Of a stretch of 64,000 bases of DNA, positions 18,671-27,309 are shown one piece after another. The notes under the pieces were generated by a model. The model ran no database searches and had not been told where the DNA came from. It saw nothing but the letters and a program-made list of their open reading frames with translations. The stretch lies in assembly GCF_001548375.1 (NCBI RefSeq), contig NZ_AP017295.1, forward strand, positions 1,708,501-1,772,500, read 5' to 3'. Position numbers and translations under genes: made by a program. This DNA comes from Nostoc sp. NIES-3756. Lineage in GTDB: Bacteria > Cyanobacteriota > Cyanobacteriia > Cyanobacteriales > Nostocaceae. Within the stretch, counting starts at the first letter, position 1; each line of letters starts with the position of its first letter.

Positions 18671-18705
18671 AAAATCCTGGTTTTTAATTGAAACCAGGAT
18701 TTTTT
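18671..18705. terminator. Intrinsic terminator after the sulfate transport genes
   Basis: AAAATCCTGGTTT pairs with GAAACCAGGATTTT around TTAATT, with A's before and T's after. It can therefore stop the rightward NIL gene and the leftward-facing kinase gene that ends at 18731. Confidence 0.9.
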
Positions 18706-18730
18706 ATATATGATAGATTTTATTAAATGA

Positions 18731-20110
18731 CTAAAGCAAAGGTAATAGGATTTCAAATTTTGTCCCAATTTCTAGTTTGGATGAAAAATTTAATTTGCCG
18801 CCATGTCTAGCAGTAATGATCCGATAACTAACTGCTAAACTTGTCTCTTTCTCCGTTCTTTTTTCTATCGAAAAATTTTCCAGTATTTGTTGTTGTAATT
18901 CATCAGACATGCCAGGGCCATTATCTGCCACACAAATAGAAACCCAACGCGAATCGGTTTGGTTGGGTTGAGTTGCAGGTTGAGAGATAACTGCTGTGGT
19001 AATTTCTATCGTTGGATTTTTAGGACTTTTATGACAATCTGATTGTAATTGCTGACGCACAGATTCATCTAGCAAACTATCTACAGCTTGACTTAAGAGA
19101 TTCATTAACACTTGATTTAATTGACCAATAAAGCAAGATACAGGCGGGAGGTTTCCGTAGTTTTTAATGATAGTAATTTCCCCCTTTAAACGGCTTTTAA
19201 TTAAAATAACAATACTGTCTATCGAGGCGTGTAAATCCATTGGTTTAGGATAAACTGCATCAATATGACAAAAGTTTTGCAAGCTGGTGACGAGTTTTTT
19301 GAGTCTTTCTGCTCCCGAACGAGCGCTAGTTATTGCTTTAGATAAATCTTCTGCTAAATAATCAAATTCAATCTCATCTTTAATATGATTAATTTCTGCA
19401 CAACCTTGGGGTAAACAATCATCGTAAGCAGATATTAACTTGAGTAAATCTTGGCTATAGTTAGCAATATGAGTTAAGTTACCCCAAATAAAACCTACGG
19501 GGTCTAAAATTTCGTGTGCTACTCCATCTACTAATCTCCCCAGCCTAGCCATTTTATCGTTTTGAATCATTTGGGCTTGGCTGCGTTCGTAGCGTACTTG
19601 AGTTTCTACACCGCGAATTTGCCAGGCTGCAACATTCAATTCATGGGGGTCTAGTAATTTGTAGGAATTGTCTGCTGTATGCACTACTATAGGTTCTGCT
19701 AAAAATTCTGGCGATCGCCTCAGTGTATTTTGCATCGCTGCTAAGATGGGTGTAGTATCCGCTAGCACTAGAATAGCTAAACGAGCATAACTGTAAAGAA
19801 CTTCTAATGGTTCCTTAAAAAACAACTCTTGACCATAGGGACGCATCAAAAATTCTACTAGTCGTCGCCGTGAAATCATGCCGATATATTTTCCCTGTTC
19901 CAGTAAAATTACTCCTGGTAACAAGGGGTACTTGTCAAAATATTTTCCTACTTCTGCCCCAGTAACGCTAACTTCCACTGCAAAAGTGTACATTGGTAGT
20001 TCTTGGATAGTCGAATCTAAGCGTAAATCGCGATCGCTACCAGCAGCTAAAACAGGCGGTGAGATCAGAGAACAAAATTCTTGTGGCACTGGATACCCTG
20101 ATATATACAA
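18731..20110 (-). CDS. CBS-domain sensor histidine kinase with degenerate ATP-binding motifs
   Basis: The protein has 459 residues. The N-terminal half (about 20-165) has a CBS-pair-like region (GVILLEQGKYIGMISRRRLVEFL). HisKA follows with ARLGRLVDGVAHEILDPVGF, the His near 200. The HATPase part has the N-box as NLLSQAVDS, where the usual second Asn is Gln. G1 is normal (DNGPGM), but the G2 loop reads EKETSLAVSY instead of a GTGLGL-type glycine loop. The C-terminal HGGKLNFSSKLEIGTKFEILLP is normal. It may be a weak kinase, a phosphatase-biased enzyme or a pseudokinase. CBS domains usually bind adenine nucleotides. It has no adjacent regulator. Confidence 0.88.
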   Translation of the reverse strand: MYISGYPVPQEFCSLISPPVLAAGSDRDLRLDSTIQELPMYTFAVEVSVTGAEVGKYFDKYPLLPGVILLEQGKYIGMISRRRLVEFLMRPYGQELFFKEPLEVLYSYARLAILVLADTTPILAAMQNTLRRSPEFLAEPIVVHTADNSYKLLDPHELNVAAWQIRGVETQVRYERSQAQMIQNDKMARLGRLVDGVAHEILDPVGFIWGNLTHIANYSQDLLKLISAYDDCLPQGCAEINHIKDEIEFDYLAEDLSKAITSARSGAERLKKLVTSLQNFCHIDAVYPKPMDLHASIDSIVILIKSRLKGEITIIKNYGNLPPVSCFIGQLNQVLMNLLSQAVDSLLDESVRQQLQSDCHKSPKNPTIEITTAVISQPATQPNQTDSRWVSICVADNGPGMSDELQQQILENFSIEKRTEKETSLAVSYRIITARHGGKLNFSSKLEIGTKFEILLPLL

Positions 20111-20838
20111 GGACTGTTAGTTAAATAACCTAATATTTTATCCTTTAGGTTTCTTACTGAAACTGGGTTTAGTAAAGTTAACACAAATTTTTTGTCAGAG
20201 ATAATACTGAGTAAGCTTTTAAGTTACTGTGATATTACTGAAACTTTGAAAGTAAAATATGGCGGATTGGACTTGCAAGTTTAAGGTTTTTATAGTAAAA
20301 AATCAACCTAAAGCAAAAATACAATGACAACAGAGAACAGAAAAATTTGACTGTAGGTTAACAACAAGGAAAATAAGTCTGGACATTGATACTCAGCAAA
20401 AGCTCCAAAGCTTTACAGGCTCAAGAATATAGCTCTTACTAAACAAAATGACAGTGATCCCTAATTATTTAAAAAGTATGAATACTTAATAAAATGCCCG
20501 GAAATTAATACTGTCAGGAGCTTATTGACAGTAAGTATAAATGTTATTTAATGAAAAGTTAGGTAACTATATACTCAGTCTGCTAATATCGAAACTATTT
20601 CCACATTAAAACAATGCTCAAAATGCTTGTTACTATTAAAAGTCCCAAGCCACAAGGAGATAGAGATTTGGTCAGTTGTCAGTAGTTTAGTCGTTAATCA
20701 CAAAATTATGTTTGTAAATCAACCCAACAAGGACTTAAAACATCCCAAAACTGATAACTAACAACTAATAACTGATCACTTCGATAGAATGACTAGGCAT
20801 AACCTAAAAAATCCACAGCGCTTTTGACTAAGAGGCCC
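20111..20838. other. 728-bp intergenic region, no gene seen
   Basis: AT-rich, with stops in all frames. It contains a small hairpin (TACTGTCA/TGACAGTA, 20509-20533) and scattered heptamer-like repeat fragments near 20670-20780. It must carry the promoters of the divergent kinase and permease genes. No recognised regulatory site was found. Confidence 0.55.
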
Positions 20839-21891
20839 ATGAATCAACTGAACAATGGTTTCACAATATTTCTGAGTCTGCTAGTCGAGGCGATGCCCTT
20901 TTTGCTGTTAGGGGTTCTATTCTCTAGTACGCTGCTATTTTTTGTTGATGAGCGTAAGTTAGTAGAAAAAATGCCCAAAAATCCCCTTTTAGGTGCTTTA
21001 GTTGGCAGTATGGTCGGCTTTTTATTTCCGGTTTGTGAATGCGGAAATGTACCAGTAGCGCGGCGTTTATTGATGCAAGGAGTACCGACACCTGTAGCAG
21101 TTGGTTTTTTACTAGCAGCACCAACAATTAACCCTATTGTAATCTGGGCAACATGGACAGCATTTAGGGAGCAACCAGAAATAGTTGTTTTACGTGTAGT
21201 ATTTTCGCTGTTAATTGCCACAATTATTGGTTGTGTTTTCAGCGTGCAAACAGACTTACAGCCCATCGTCCAACCTGCGATCGCTCGTTACTTAAAGTTT
21301 AATCCCCCCGTCCAGCCAGATGCAAAACGCCGGGGTAGATCGTCACCAAAAGATAAAGGTTCATCCAGTCTGTTGCGTCCGGGAACATACATTTTAGGTG
21401 GTCGCGCAGGTGGTATGCCAACCCGACTGGATGCCAACCTCACCCCAGCCAGTGACACTAGCAGCAGCAACAGCAAACCTTTTAGAGATAAAATGCGCCT
21501 CCTGCTAGACAACAGTGTTCAAGAATTGCGAGATTTAGGCGCAGTTATGATTATTGGGAGTGCGATCGCTGCCGCTATTCAAGTCCTAGCACCCCGTGAA
21601 CTTATCCTCAGTTTAGGATCAGGGCCGATTACCTCAATTCTCGTCATGCTAGTGTTAGCTACAGTAGTATCAATTTGTTCTACTGTCGATTCATTCTTTG
21701 CCCTGTCATTTGCTGCTACTTTTAGCAGTGGTTCAATATTAGCTTTCCTCGTCTTCGGGCCGATGGTTGACATCAAAAGTGTCGGCTTGATGTTATCCCT
21801 GTTCAAACCCAAAACCATCTTCTACTTATTTGCCCTAGCTGGACTCTTAACATTTTTGTTCACCCTTTTCCTTAACTTACACGTTATTTAA
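20839..21891 (+). CDS. UPF0718 (YraQ-type) membrane permease
   Basis: The protein has 350 residues from the ATG at 20839; a TTG at 20824 is an in-frame alternative. About eight to ten hydrophobic segments are visible. The family motif FPVCECGNVPVARRL in the first half and VVSICSTVDSFFAL in the second half are conserved cysteine-containing membrane motifs. A polar loop of about 50 residues (about 155-210) between the halves is rich in Ser, Gly and Arg and is encoded by DNA carrying an inverted repeat. The next gene encodes a DUF1980/TIGR03943 protein, the usual partner of this permease. In Firmicutes the homologous pair is linked to metal homeostasis. The substrate here is unknown. Confidence 0.9.
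   Translation: MNQLNNGFTIFLSLLVEAMPFLLLGVLFSSTLLFFVDERKLVEKMPKNPLLGALVGSMVGFLFPVCECGNVPVARRLLMQGVPTPVAVGFLLAAPTINPIVIWATWTAFREQPEIVVLRVVFSLLIATIIGCVFSVQTDLQPIVQPAIARYLKFNPPVQPDAKRRGRSSPKDKGSSSLLRPGTYILGGRAGGMPTRLDANLTPASDTSSSNSKPFRDKMRLLLDNSVQELRDLGAVMIIGSAIAAAIQVLAPRELILSLGSGPITSILVMLVLATVVSICSTVDSFFALSFAATFSSGSILAFLVFGPMVDIKSVGLMLSLFKPKTIFYLFALAGLLTFLFTLFLNLHVI
21362..21433. repeat. Inverted repeat inside the permease gene
   Basis: CATCCAGTC (21362-21370) and its inverse GACTGGATG (21425-21433) bracket a GC-rich segment that encodes the polar inter-domain loop. It looks like a short repeat element accommodated in frame. The boundaries are uncertain. Confidence 0.45.
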
Positions 21892-21936
21892 TTAGTCCAG
21901 AGTCAGCAGTCAATAGTCCACAGATATTTGAACTAT

Positions 21937-21975
<39 letters not shown>

Positions 21976-21985
21976 TAATAACCAA

Positions 21986-22744
21986 ATGACTAAATCTCAA
22001 ATTCCTAGTAAATTTCTCTCCTGGCTTGATGTCCTGGCAATCACAGCTTGGGGAGTATTATTGCTGAGATATTGGCTGACTAACAAACTTAATTTGTTGA
22101 TTCACCCTAATTATTTTTGGTTAGTGATAGTAGCTGGTATCGTCCTATTGATTATTGGTTTTGCCAAGGCTCAAGAATTGTGGCGCTTACGTCCTCAGGT
22201 AATTGCCCCAAACTCTCAACACATAACTTTATTTGCCCCTGGCTGGGGTAGCGGTTTGCTATTAACCACAGCAATTTTAGGCTTTATTATTACACCCCAA
22301 GTCTTCGCTAGTGATAAAGCCCTCCAAAGAGGTGTGACTGATTTACTATCTACCTCTCGCCTACAACCCCAATCCTTCCGCGCCTCAGTTCGACCGGAGG
22401 AGCGATCGCTTGTAGACTGGGTACGGACAATTAATGTTTATCCTGAACCAGATTCTTATATAGGACAAAAAGCCAAGGTGCAAGGATTTGTCATTCATCC
22501 CCCAGACATTGGCAATGAATATATATTCCTCGCTAGATTTGTTCTTACCTGCTGTGCTGCGGATGCTTACCCTGTGGGTTTACCAGTCAAATTAGGCACT
22601 AATCAAGAACGCTATGCACCAGACACTTGGTTAGAAGTAGAAGGACAAATGACGACAGAAACCCTAAGCGGTAAACGTCAAGTGACTATCGCCGCCACCT
22701 CTTTAAAAAAAATTCCTCAACCAGAAAATCCTTACAGTTATTAG
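21986..22744 (+). CDS. TIGR03943 / DUF1980 family protein, partner of the upstream permease
   Basis: In this 252-residue protein two hydrophobic helices (about 14-30 and 43-63) and a third near 84-103 lead to a C-terminal soluble domain. That domain has VQGFVIHPPD, RFVLTCCAADAYPVGLPV and WLEVEGQM, the hallmark block of this family with its paired cysteines. It lies 94 bp after the permease in the same direction. The tandem co-occurrence of UPF0718 and DUF1980 is widespread, suggesting a two-component membrane system, probably for a metal or thiol-reactive substrate. Confidence 0.88.
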   Translation: MTKSQIPSKFLSWLDVLAITAWGVLLLRYWLTNKLNLLIHPNYFWLVIVAGIVLLIIGFAKAQELWRLRPQVIAPNSQHITLFAPGWGSGLLLTTAILGFIITPQVFASDKALQRGVTDLLSTSRLQPQSFRASVRPEERSLVDWVRTINVYPEPDSYIGQKAKVQGFVIHPPDIGNEYIFLARFVLTCCAADAYPVGLPVKLGTNQERYAPDTWLEVEGQMTTETLSGKRQVTIAATSLKKIPQPENPYSY

Positions 22745-22773
22745 TCATTAGTCATGAGTCCATAGTCCAAAGC

Positions 22774-22816
22774 AATGACCAATGACCAATGACAAATGAC
22801 AAATGACAAATGACAA
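22774..22816. repeat. Heptanucleotide tandem repeat AATGACA/AATGACC
   Basis: Six copies of a 7-mer run directly up to the start codon of the next gene; the ATG itself is part of the last unit. Copy-number change here would alter the leader immediately upstream of translation. Confidence 0.9.
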
Positions 22817-24304
22817 ATGACTACCAAACCTTTTCTTCAACCCTTAGATCGTACAGCGATCGCTCTGATGTTAATTTTGAGTTTGTTGATTGGCTTGTTG
22901 ATATTACAGGGCGATGTCGTAGCCTCTCGTGTACGTGATTTTTCTTGGCAAAATCAACAAATTGGTGCAGATGATATCTCTTTTTCCCTCACCTTTAGCC
23001 GTCCAATGGACATTAAAAGCGTAGAGGATAACTTGAAAATTGACCCACCCTTAGCTGGAAAAGTCAGTTGGGCGGGGCGCAGGATGGTTTATACTTTGCT
23101 GACACCAGCCCCTTATGGCACAAATTACAAAGTACAGTTGCAGGGGGCTAAAGATAGATTTGCCGAAAAAGAAAAAACAAAAAGGTTGATTCAGCCCTTT
23201 ACTAGTCAATTCCGTACACGCGATCGCGTTATTCTCTACATTGGAGCCGACCCACAAGACCAAGGGCAGTTAGTACTTTACAACTTGTCTTCAGAACAAA
23301 AAAAGGTACTTACCCCTAAAGATTTAGTAGTCATGGATTTTAAACCATTTCCCAATGGCGAGAAAATCTTATTCTCGGCTCGTGCGGCTAATAATCAAGA
23401 CTTACTATCTGCCCAATTGTACACAGTCACCACAGGTATTCCTGCTAAAACTGATACACCAACCGAACCAGTCGGTAAAATTGACCTGATTTTGGATAAC
23501 AAAGATTATCAAAACCTGAAATTTGACTTATCACCCGATGGACAAACTATTGTCATCCAGAGGGGAAATAAAAGTAACCCTGGTGACTTTGGGTTGTGGT
23601 TTATGTCAACCAGCAACTCACGAGAAAGACCCACTCCACAACGTCTAAAAAGTCAGCCAGGGGGCGATTTTATGATTACTCCCGATAGTAAAGCTGTAGC
23701 TGTAGCTCAAGGTCAAGGAGCCGCCATTCTACCCCTACAAAATGATGCCAGCAAACCCTTAGACTTTCTCCCTCAGTTTGGGCTAGTGCAGGCATTCTCT
23801 AAAGATGGCTCTCAAGCCGCAATGGTAAGATTTAATACTGATTTTACAAAAGAGTTGTTCTTAGTAACAAATCAAGGTACTCAACAACCTTTGTTAAAAA
23901 CTACAGGTTCAATCCTTAGTTGCCAATTTGACCCAGCCTTACCCACTCTGTATTGTTTACTGACACAGCTTGTATCCAAAGAACAATATATAGAACAGCC
24001 TTACTTGGTAGCAATTGACCTCAAAAATGGTCAGCAGAAACCATTGCTGGTATTACCCATAGAACAGAGAAACGTACAGATGAGCTTATCACCCGATGGT
24101 TTAGGCTTATTATTCGACCAAGTAGTTCCCCAAAACGATCCTAATCCATCTGCCACCAAAACATTAAAAACCGATGATGGAGAAGCGATCGCCACAAGTA
24201 ATTTGTGGTTAATGCCCCTACTACCAATCTCCGACACCGCCATCAGTACCATCAGACCAGAAAAGCTCCCCTTTATTGGGTTTCATCCCCGTTGGCTACC
24301 ATAA
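22817..24304 (+). CDS. Membrane-anchored protein with Ig-like domain and propeller-like repeats
   Basis: This 495-residue protein has one N-terminal transmembrane anchor (about 15-32, ALMLILSLLIGLLIL). It is followed by an Ig-like domain (about 40-130, ISFSLTFSRPMDIKSVEDNLKI, the SbsA/Big_5 type). The rest carries repeated blades of the TolB/PD40 style (FDLSPDGQTIVIQRG, ITPDSKAVAVAQG, MSLSPDGLGLLFDQ), suggesting a beta-propeller outside the membrane. It has no catalytic motif. It probably works as an envelope-associated scaffold; the function is unknown. The start ATG lies in tandem repeats, with no clear ribosome site. It may be co-transcribed with the two preceding genes, 72 bp upstream. 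Confidence 0.8.
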   Translation: MTTKPFLQPLDRTAIALMLILSLLIGLLILQGDVVASRVRDFSWQNQQIGADDISFSLTFSRPMDIKSVEDNLKIDPPLAGKVSWAGRRMVYTLLTPAPYGTNYKVQLQGAKDRFAEKEKTKRLIQPFTSQFRTRDRVILYIGADPQDQGQLVLYNLSSEQKKVLTPKDLVVMDFKPFPNGEKILFSARAANNQDLLSAQLYTVTTGIPAKTDTPTEPVGKIDLILDNKDYQNLKFDLSPDGQTIVIQRGNKSNPGDFGLWFMSTSNSRERPTPQRLKSQPGGDFMITPDSKAVAVAQGQGAAILPLQNDASKPLDFLPQFGLVQAFSKDGSQAAMVRFNTDFTKELFLVTNQGTQQPLLKTTGSILSCQFDPALPTLYCLLTQLVSKEQYIEQPYLVAIDLKNGQQKPLLVLPIEQRNVQMSLSPDGLGLLFDQVVPQNDPNPSATKTLKTDDGEAIATSNLWLMPLLPISDTAISTIRPEKLPFIGFHPRWLP

Positions 24305-24690
24305 ATGAGTGGTGAGTGGGGGAGATGAGGGAGATGAGGGAGCAGGCAGAAAGGGGGATAATTATGGACTGTTGACTGTGGACTATGGACTAATGACCAC
24401 TGACCACTGACCTTTTCAATTTTTAACTTTTCTGAGCTAGCTATTTGATAAATTATATACAGAGACAGTATTTCTCCAATGTCTGACTTCCTATCAGTGA
24501 GCTACTACCGTATAACTGTTTATCACAGGTGAGCCTGCTGATACCTTGATTAAGTATCTGTACTTTGGCTTACGTATTTGTAGCATTTGAACTTGAAACC
24601 CTCGTCAGGACTAAGGTTGACGGGGGGCAAGCTCATAATGTTATAACGACAATCAGTTGTACATGCAAAATGGGGAACACTGCATCAATA
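24305..24690. other. Intergenic region with tandem repeats, no gene seen
   Basis: The first part has GAGATGAGG-type minisatellite units and GGACTATGGAC heptamers (24310-24410). The second part is unique sequence that leads into a structured segment at 24694. No ORF of interest is present. Confidence 0.55.
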
Positions 24691-24693
24691 ACT

Positions 24694-24799
24694 AACTACC
24701 CATGCTGAGGGAAAGTCTAACTTGGCTGATAGATGAAACCCTCAGCAGTTGAGAAGCAACGCTATTTTTAGTGTCGCTGGCATTTTTAAGTGGGTAGTT
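24694..24799 (+). ncRNA. Candidate structured leader or small RNA upstream of the coiled-coil gene
   Basis: AACTACCCA (24694-24702) pairs with TGGGTAGTT (24791-24799). Inside, GCTGAGGG (24704-24711) pairs with CCCTCAGC (24739-24746). A second stem, AGCAACGCTA with TAGTGTCGCT (one mismatch, U4 loop), is followed by GGCATTTTT. The last stem has terminator form, and the closing helix ends 9 bases before the ATG at 24808. This could be an attenuator-type leader or a separate small RNA. It matches no riboswitch I recognise. Confidence 0.45.
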
Positions 24800-24807
24800 C
24801 AAGAGTG

Positions 24808-26343
24808 ATGAATGAAGCTGACACCTCAATTAATAGGGCTGTGATGGAATCTCCTAATTCTTCTGCTAATTCACTACAACCAGAACAGACAAACTGTCCT
24901 TTTTACAAAGTTGTCCCTTCTGATCACATAACTACTGGTATACCGCTCCTCAACCCAGCAGAAGATGAACAGGATAGTACCCATGCCGATTCTGCCGAAG
25001 AAGTAAAACAGCAAGATTGGGTAGTAGAGCCTGATGGTGAGAAGCAAGCACTAGTGGATGCAGAATTTCAGAAGTTGCTTGCACTTAATGAGGAATTGCG
25101 GGCTGCCAATAATGAACTATATCAGCAAGTGGAACATTTGCGGGATGATTTATCTGAGGCAGAAAAAGCATTGCAATGGCAAAAGAGACGCTCTAGTGTC
25201 ACTGAGTCGATGCTTAATCAACAAGCTCAGGAATTAGCCGCAGCCCAAGAACAAATCCAATCTTTATTTCAACAGTTAGAAACTGCTGTTCAAACTACTC
25301 AACGTCAAGAAATACTGATTGATAGTTATAAAGCCCAATTGCAAATTAGTCAACAGCGCATTGCCCAATTAGAACGTGAATGTTCTTTATTACAAACTAA
25401 CTATAGCGAACAATCTCAACAAGTCATCCAATCAGAAAACGCTTGCAGAGAACTGCGTACTCGCTTGATGCGACAGCAGCGCCAAACCTTGCAATTTAAA
25501 GCGGCCCTAGAAAAATGTCTAGACACATCAATCCCTAATTATGAGTCTACAGACGGGGGTGCGAACAACACGCAAAACACAGTTCCTCACAAAACAAGAT
25601 TTGCCAGAAAAGCCCGGTCTTTATTTCCCAATGCCGAGCCGATTAAACCTTGGTCAGCAGAATCGGAGTCTTCCCAACAAGAGGCGGAAAAACCTTGGGA
25701 TGAACCCACACCACCCCGTCCCTTCACTAGCGATTATTCAATGCCTAATCCCCCTTCCCTGTGGAACTGGCCGCCAGCAAAGGAGAAGGAAAAGGAACAG
25801 ATACGTATAATTTCTCAGCCGCCAGAACCAGAACCAGAACCAGAAGTTGATGCTACTCCTCCCACACCAGAAGAAATTTCATCAATGGGTTCCGCAGAAT
25901 TAGACCAGCAAATAGACAGTCTCATTCAAATGTTTTTCGTCTCCCAACAGGGAACTTCATCACCTGCACCATCAAACCCAGAGACAACAGTAGTGGAAAC
26001 TCAACAACCTGAAACGACTGTCTGGGAAACTGCGGCTGAAAGCGTAGAAGAACAGACAATAGAAGTAATCGTAGAAGTGAGTCCCGTGCCAACGAACTCT
26101 ACATTATCTTTTACTTTATCCCCAACTGAAAAAACTACCGAAACACAGGAACTACATCAATCGCCAGCGTTACCGCTCGATGAACTAGAGTTACAATTAA
26201 CCAACTTCAGTCCAGATTCATTTGATGACTCTGCCAACGATGAACAATCACCTTCACCAGTAGTTTATCCTCAAAGACCACCGAAGAAGCGTAAGTCTTT
26301 AGCATCAGTAGAATTACCCAATTTTAAACCTAATAGTCAGTAA
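24808..26343 (+). CDS. Large coiled-coil protein of unknown function
   Basis: The protein has 511 residues from the ATG at 24808; GTG codons at 24790 and 24805 are alternatives, but the first lies in the closing helix of the leader. The N-terminal 75 residues are acidic and disordered. A coiled coil spans about 85-245 (heptads through LLALNEELRAANNELYQQVEHL and on). The rest is Pro/Glu/Ser-rich and disordered, with EPEPEPE runs and a Lys/Arg tail (RPPKKRKS). There is no signal or membrane segment. It may be a cytoskeletal or scaffold protein; no family can be named with confidence. Confidence 0.8.
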   Translation: MNEADTSINRAVMESPNSSANSLQPEQTNCPFYKVVPSDHITTGIPLLNPAEDEQDSTHADSAEEVKQQDWVVEPDGEKQALVDAEFQKLLALNEELRAANNELYQQVEHLRDDLSEAEKALQWQKRRSSVTESMLNQQAQELAAAQEQIQSLFQQLETAVQTTQRQEILIDSYKAQLQISQQRIAQLERECSLLQTNYSEQSQQVIQSENACRELRTRLMRQQRQTLQFKAALEKCLDTSIPNYESTDGGANNTQNTVPHKTRFARKARSLFPNAEPIKPWSAESESSQQEAEKPWDEPTPPRPFTSDYSMPNPPSLWNWPPAKEKEKEQIRIISQPPEPEPEPEVDATPPTPEEISSMGSAELDQQIDSLIQMFFVSQQGTSSPAPSNPETTVVETQQPETTVWETAAESVEEQTIEVIVEVSPVPTNSTLSFTLSPTEKTTETQELHQSPALPLDELELQLTNFSPDSFDDSANDEQSPSPVVYPQRPPKKRKSLASVELPNFKPNSQ

Positions 26344-26352
26344 ATATTTAAT

Positions 26353-27309
26353 CTAAGAATTACTGTTATTGTGTTCGGCTAAGGCTACTGCACCCCATAA
26401 TGGTGCATCATCGCCTAATGCGGCGGGAACGATTTCAAATGATACTTCTGGTAATGCTGTTTCCCTTGCTGTTGTTTGTAATGTATTCCACCAAATTTCT
26501 CCAGCTTTGGTGACGCTACCACCTAAGATGAAACGTTGTGGATTGATGAGGTTGGCGATGTTACCAATCCCTACGCCTAAAGCCCAAGCTGATTTCAGCA
26601 ATACTGCTTGAGCTATACTATCTCCTTTTGATGCTGCTTGGCTGATTAGTTGACCTGTGAGCAAATTGAGGTCATTTTGTATTAAGTTTCTCAGTATATT
26701 TCCGTGTTGTTGTTGGTTTTGTAAGATATCCTTGGCATTTTGTGCCATGTATGGGCCTGATGCAAAACGTTCTACACATCCACGCTTACCGCATAAGCAT
26801 ACAGGCCCAGCAGGATCTACAACCATATGCCCGATTTCGCCAGCCATTCCACCTGCACCTTGCCAAAGCTTACCGTTGAGTATCCAACCACCGCCTACAC
26901 CTGTGCTGATGGTAATGTAAAACAGGCTATCGTATCCTTTTCCTGCACCAAACCTGTATTCGCCCAAGGCTGCAACGTTGGCATCATTATCTACATTGGT
27001 AGGTACACCAAACTCTTGTTCTAGTAGGTTTTTTAGGGGTATATTTTCCCAACCAGAAACGTGATGAGAAAGTCTGACTGTACCTGTGGTTGCGTCTACG
27101 GGGCCGCCAAAGCTGACACCGATGGCTGTGGGTGTTGCATCTTGGAGTAGGGAAGCAATGAGCGATCGCATTATTTCTAAGTCTGTGTTAGCATCTGCAT
27201 TGCTTGGGGAAAGTCGGCGTTCATAACGTAGCCATTCTCTACAACTAGACTTTACTAATGCTGCGGCTAGCTTCGTTCCCCCAAAATCCAGTGCTAAGAT
27301 TAATGCCAT
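26353..27309 (-). CDS. ROK-family sugar kinase (glucokinase-like)
   Basis: The protein has 318 residues from the ATG at 27309, which places the ATP-binding motif LALDFGGTK at residues 5-13 as usual; an upstream start at 27333 would add eight. ISTGVGGGWI is the second phosphate motif, and GHMVVDPAGPVCLCGKRGCVERFASG carries the ROK zinc ligands (His and CxCGxxGC). NVDNDANVAALGE has the catalytic Asp. ROK kinases phosphorylate glucose, ManNAc or related hexoses; glucokinase is the likeliest role in a cyanobacterium. It converges on the coiled-coil gene, with 9 bp between the stop codons. Confidence 0.92.
   Translation of the reverse strand: MALILALDFGGTKLAAALVKSSCREWLRYERRLSPSNADANTDLEIMRSLIASLLQDATPTAIGVSFGGPVDATTGTVRLSHHVSGWENIPLKNLLEQEFGVPTNVDNDANVAALGEYRFGAGKGYDSLFYITISTGVGGGWILNGKLWQGAGGMAGEIGHMVVDPAGPVCLCGKRGCVERFASGPYMAQNAKDILQNQQQHGNILRNLIQNDLNLLTGQLISQAASKGDSIAQAVLLKSAWALGVGIGNIANLINPQRFILGGSVTKAGEIWWNTLQTTARETALPEVSFEIVPAALGDDAPLWGAVALAEHNNSNS

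Noticed and set aside
20111..20838. Small RNA from the hairpin at 20509-20533
   Set aside because: An 8-bp stem without U-tract in AT-rich sequence is expected by chance.
24520..24680. Possible tRNA-like or RNase P-like structure in the gap after 24304
   Set aside because: No acceptor stem, T-loop motif or known conserved blocks could be found.
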